A DNA stretch of 64,000 nt from Asanoa iriomotensis (GTDB lineage Bacteria > Actinomycetota > Actinomycetes > Mycobacteriales > Micromonosporaceae): assembly GCF_016862515.1 (NCBI RefSeq), contig NZ_BONC01000010.1, positions 1-64,000 of the forward strand. The letters are read 5' to 3'. Under the pieces are notes generated by a model. The model worked only from the letters and a program-made list of their open reading frames with translations, was not told the DNA's origin and made no database searches. Within the stretch, counting starts at the first letter, position 1, and each line of letters opens with the position of its first letter. The position numbers were made by a program, and so were the translations under genes. Below are positions 61,145-64,000 of this stretch, in pieces.

Positions 61145-62214
61145 GCCGGCGCCGGGGGCGCGGACCCAAGATCGCCGGTGGTGCGGTCACCGTGCTGGCC
61201 GTCGGAGCGGCGGCCGCGGCGACGATCGGGTTCGGCTTCGGCGACCGGGACGCGGGCTCGCCCGCGGCGGCCCTGCCACCGGCGACGGCGACCGTGAACC
61301 GGCAGACCCTCGACGACACGCAGACGGTCGACGGGACGCTCGGTTACGGCGACACCACCACGCTGACCGGGCGCCTCGGTGGGACGGTCACCGCCCTCCC
61401 GTACGCCGGATCGGTCATCGCCCGTGGCAAGCCGATCTATTCGGTGGACGACGAGCCGGTCGTGCTGATGCTCGGCGCCCTGCCGGCCTACCGCGCGCTG
61501 GGTGACGGCGACGAGGGCGCCGACGTCAAGCAGCTCGAGCAGAACCTGCGGGCCCTCGGCTACACGGGCTTCACGGTCGACGACGAGTACACCTCGGCGA
61601 CGGCCGAGGCGGTGCGCGACTGGCAGGAGGACCTCGGCGTCGACGAGACCGGCCGGGTGGACCTCGGCCGCGTCGTGTTCGCGCCCGGCGCGATCCGGGT
61701 CGACAGCGTGACCGCGAAGCTGGCCGGCGCGGCCGGGCCGGGTCAGGAGGTGTTGGCGTACACCGGGACCAGCCGGGTGATCACGGTGCAGCTCGACGTC
61801 GCCGACCAGCGGTTGGCCAAAACCGGCACGGCGGTGACGGTCGCGCTGCCGGACGGGAAGCGCGCGGACGGGAAGGTGACGCGGGTCTACACGGTGATCG
61901 AGGCGAGCGACGACCCGAACGGCGATCCGGAGACCAGGATCGAGGCGCAGGTCGCCCTGTCAGACCCGAAGGCCGGCGCGGGGCTGGACGTCGCCGCGGT
62001 CCAGGTGACGTTCACCGCCGCCCAGCACGCCGACGTGCTCACGGTGCCGGTGGCGGCGCTGGTCGCGCTGGCCGAGGGCGGCTACGGGGTGGAGCTGGTC
62101 GAGGGGTCGACGACCCGGTACACCCGCGTCGAGACCGGGCTGTTCGCCAACGGCCGGGTCGAGATCACCGGCGACGGCATCGCCGAGGGCGTCACGGTCG
62201 GGATTCCGAAATGA
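61141..62214 (+). CDS. Peptidoglycan-binding/HlyD-type efflux adaptor
   Basis: This 357-residue protein has an N-terminal signal anchor (about 12-30), a peptidoglycan-binding helical domain ([23 protein letters not shown] to [18 protein letters not shown]), and flanking beta-barrel/lipoyl-like hairpins of membrane-fusion proteins. The C-terminal [23 protein letters not shown] block resembles adaptors of MacA type. It should link the ABC pump to the cell wall. The start is GTG. Confidence 0.9.
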   Translation: MSRRRGRGPKIAGGAVTVLAVGAAAAATIGFGFGDRDAGSPAAALPPATATVNRQTLDDTQTVDGTLGYGDTTTLTGRLGGTVTALPYAGSVIARGKPIYSVDDEPVVLMLGALPAYRALGDGDEGADVKQLEQNLRALGYTGFTVDDEYTSATAEAVRDWQEDLGVDETGRVDLGRVVFAPGAIRVDSVTAKLAGAAGPGQEVLAYTGTSRVITVQLDVADQRLAKTGTAVTVALPDGKRADGKVTRVYTVIEASDDPNGDPETRIEAQVALSDPKAGAGLDVAAVQVTFTAAQHADVLTVPVAALVALAEGGYGVELVEGSTTRYTRVETGLFANGRVEITGDGIAEGVTVGIPK

Positions 62215-62864
62215 TCGAGCTGACGGACGTCTCGAAGGTCTACCCGGGCGGCGTCGCGGCGCTGCGCGGGGTGAGCGTGGCGATCGGCGAGCGGGAGCTG
62301 GTCGCGATCGTCGGACCGTCCGGGTCCGGCAAGTCGACGATGCTGCACCTGCTCGGCACGCTCGACGTGCCGAGCGCCGGGACGGTCAGGGTGGACGGGC
62401 ACGACGTGTCGCGCCTGTCCGACCGGCAGCTCTCGGCGCTGCGGGCCCGCCGGATCGGCTTCGTGTTCCAGAGCTTCCACCTGGCACCGGGCGTGAGCGC
62501 GCTCGACAACGTCGCCGACGGTCTGTTGTACGCCGGTGTGCCGCTCACCGAGCGCCGGCGCCGGGCGGCCGAGGCGCTGGACCGGGTCGGGCTGTCGGAG
62601 CGGCTCGAGCACGAGCCGCACGAGCTTTCGGGCGGCGAGCGGCAGCGGGTGGCGATCGCCCGGGCCGTCGTCGGTGCGCCGGGCGTGCTGCTGGCCGACG
62701 AGCCGACCGGCAACCTGGACTCGGCGGCCGGCGCGGGCGTGCTGGCCCTCCTGCGCGACCTGCACGCGGCGGGCACCACGGTCGTGGTGATCACCCACGA
62801 CCGGGAGATCGCGGCGAGCCTGCCCCGCCAGGTGCGGATGCGCGACGGGGCGGTGGTCGCGTGA
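62211..62864 (+). CDS. ABC transporter ATPase, MacB/LolD type
   Basis: This 217-residue ATPase has Walker [12 protein letters not shown]-loop [11 protein letters not shown], signature [10 protein letters not shown], Walker [14 protein letters not shown] and a switch histidine in VVITHD. It matches the MacB/LolD/FtsE class that works with FtsX-type permeases. It overlaps the adaptor upstream and the permease downstream by 4 bases each. Confidence 0.95.
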   Translation: MIELTDVSKVYPGGVAALRGVSVAIGERELVAIVGPSGSGKSTMLHLLGTLDVPSAGTVRVDGHDVSRLSDRQLSALRARRIGFVFQSFHLAPGVSALDNVADGLLYAGVPLTERRRRAAEALDRVGLSERLEHEPHELSGGERQRVAIARAVVGAPGVLLADEPTGNLDSAAGAGVLALLRDLHAAGTTVVVITHDREIAASLPRQVRMRDGAVVA

Positions 62865-64000
62865 GCACGCTGGCACCGGCCCGGCTGCGCCCGCGCGACG
62901 TCGTGCGGGTGGGTGCGGTGGGCCTGCGTACCCGGCCGACCCGGGCTCTGCTCTCCGCGTTGGGCATCGCGATCGGCATCGCGGCCATGATCGCGGTGGT
63001 CGGCATCTCCGCGTCGTCCCGGGCCGACCTGGACCGCGAGCTGGCGGCCCTGGGGACGAACCTGCTGACCGTCACGCCCGGGAAGTCCATCTTCGGCGAG
63101 GACGCGAACCTGCCGCTGGCGGCCGAGTCGATGATCGAGCGGATCGGACCGGTCCGGTCGACGTCGGCGGTCGGCGCCGTCGGTGGCGCGAGCGTCTACC
63201 GCACGGACCGGATCCCGCAGGCACAGACCAACGGCCTTGCCACGTACGCCGCGCGGATCGACCTGCTGGACACCGTTTCGGCGGCAGTCCGAAGTGGAGT
63301 CTGGCTGAACGAGGCGACGGCAGGTTATCCGGCGGTCGTCCTCGGCGATGCCGCGGCCCGCCGGCTGGGCATCGGTCACGCCGGGCCGGACGTCTCGATC
63401 GTGGTGGGCGGCGAGGAGTTCGTGGTGGTCGGCATCCTGGCGCCGGTCGCGCTCGCCGAGAACCTGGACAGCGCCGCCATCATGGGCTGGCCGGTGGCAC
63501 AGCGGCTGTTCGGCTTCGACGGCCATGCCACGACCGTCTACACGCGTTCGGACGAGTCCCAGGTCGAAGCGGTCCGCGCGGTCCTGGGCCCGACCGCGAA
63601 CCCGGAGGCACCGAACGAGGTCGACGTGTCGCGCCCGTCGGACGCCCTGACGGCCCAGCGCGCGGCCGGCGCGGCGTTCACGGGCCTGCTCCTGGGCCTG
63701 GGCGCGGTGGCGTTGCTGGTCGGCGGCGTCGGGGTGGCCAACACGATGGTCATCTCGGTGCTGGAACGCCGCGGTGAGATCGGCCTGCGCCGGTCGCTGG
63801 GCGCGACCCGCGGCCAGATCCGCACCCAGTTCCTGGCGGAGTCGCTGCTGCTGTCGGCCCTGGGCGGCATCGGCGGCGTGCTGCTCGGCGTCGTCGTGAC
63901 CACCGGGTACGCGTACTACCAGGGTTGGCCGACCACGGTGCCCGGCTGGGCAACGGCGGGCGGGTTGGCGGCGACCGTGGTGATCGGGGGGATCGCCGGG
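62861..64000 (+). CDS. FtsX/MacB-type ABC permease, partial at the window end
   Basis: At least 380 residues are visible and no stop is reached. The start is GTG (GTGAGC). An N-terminal helix follows the [27 protein letters not shown] block, then a large extracytoplasmic MacB-like domain, then transmembrane segments starting at [42 protein letters not shown], the FtsX signature. It should extrude or shuttle a substrate together with the ATPase and adaptor encoded upstream. Confidence 0.93.
   Translation, partial: MSTLAPARLRPRDVVRVGAVGLRTRPTRALLSALGIAIGIAAMIAVVGISASSRADLDRELAALGTNLLTVTPGKSIFGEDANLPLAAESMIERIGPVRSTSAVGAVGGASVYRTDRIPQAQTNGLATYAARIDLLDTVSAAVRSGVWLNEATAGYPAVVLGDAAARRLGIGHAGPDVSIVVGGEEFVVVGILAPVALAENLDSAAIMGWPVAQRLFGFDGHATTVYTRSDESQVEAVRAVLGPTANPEAPNEVDVSRPSDALTAQRAAGAAFTGLLLGLGAVALLVGGVGVANTMVISVLERRGEIGLRRSLGATRGQIRTQFLAESLLLSALGGIGGVLLGVVVTTGYAYYQGWPTTVPGWATAGGLAATVVIGGIAG

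Overview
The window is about 72% GC by eye, with GTG/TTG starts, many 4-base ATGA/GTGA gene overlaps and typical actinobacterial families (UPF0182, DUF5679, AfsR/SARP, SigE-family sigma factor, Methyltransf_19). It looks like chromosomal DNA of a filamentous actinomycete, most likely in the Micromonosporaceae. That placement rests on gene content and order and is inference.

Layout. (1) 0.3-9.6 kb is a conserved housekeeping block: a GT-A-like protein, a YgjP-type metallopeptidase, a DUF5679 zinc ribbon, an ABC1 kinase preceded by three DnaA-box-like sites, a DUF2342 zinc protease, a PDZ/Lon-like protease, UPF0182 and the initiator tRNA. (2) 9.7-22 kb is accessory: a NarL-type two-component pair, a DUF6326 membrane protein, a membrane-anchored NACHT NTPase, a secreted trypsin-like protease with a lectin domain, a methyltransferase, an AfsR-type regulator broken by two frameshifts, a tiny secreted peptide and a secreted triple-repeat protein.

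(3) 22-44.6 kb is a large catabolic island. Four divergent or tandem units carry copies of one operator-like palindrome (AACGNTTCCAGAANCGTT), probably read by the LacI-type regulator encoded inside the island. The units encode a sugar-binding lipoprotein with two ABC permeases, two cytoplasmic glycosidase-like proteins, an L-rhamnose-mutarotase-like protein, two SDR dehydrogenases, a COG3618 lactonase, two enolase-superfamily dehydratases, a Gfo/Idh/MocA oxidoreductase, 2-oxoacid dehydrogenase E1 alpha and beta with a free lipoyl protein, an MmgE/PrpD-like protein, a class III CoA transferase, a mesaconyl-CoA-hydratase-like protein and a CitE-like lyase. Together they suggest import and intracellular hydrolysis of a plant oligosaccharide, non-phosphorylative oxidation of the sugar, and a lower route through branched acyl-CoA intermediates. 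This is the best candidate for an undescribed system here. A minisatellite of 87-88 bp units sits inside the island.

(4) 44.8-47.9 kb holds a dimethylformamidase-like lipoprotein and a SigE-family sigma factor with a membrane partner. (5) 48-54.4 kb is a surface-glycan locus: a WecB-type glycosyltransferase, a glutamine-dependent asparagine-synthetase homologue, an unusual sugar-transferase/methyltransferase fusion, and a convergent second asparagine-synthetase-like protein that lacks the glutaminase cysteine. (6) 54.5-58.7 kb holds a TetR/DUF2867 divergent pair with twin operators, a PIN-domain/ATP-dependent DNA ligase fusion preceded by a small partner ORF, and a frameshifted LRV/HEAT-like repeat protein. 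(7) 58.6-64 kb is an OmpR-type two-component system divergent from a lipoprotein/adaptor/ABC efflux operon of MacAB type, whose permease runs off the end.
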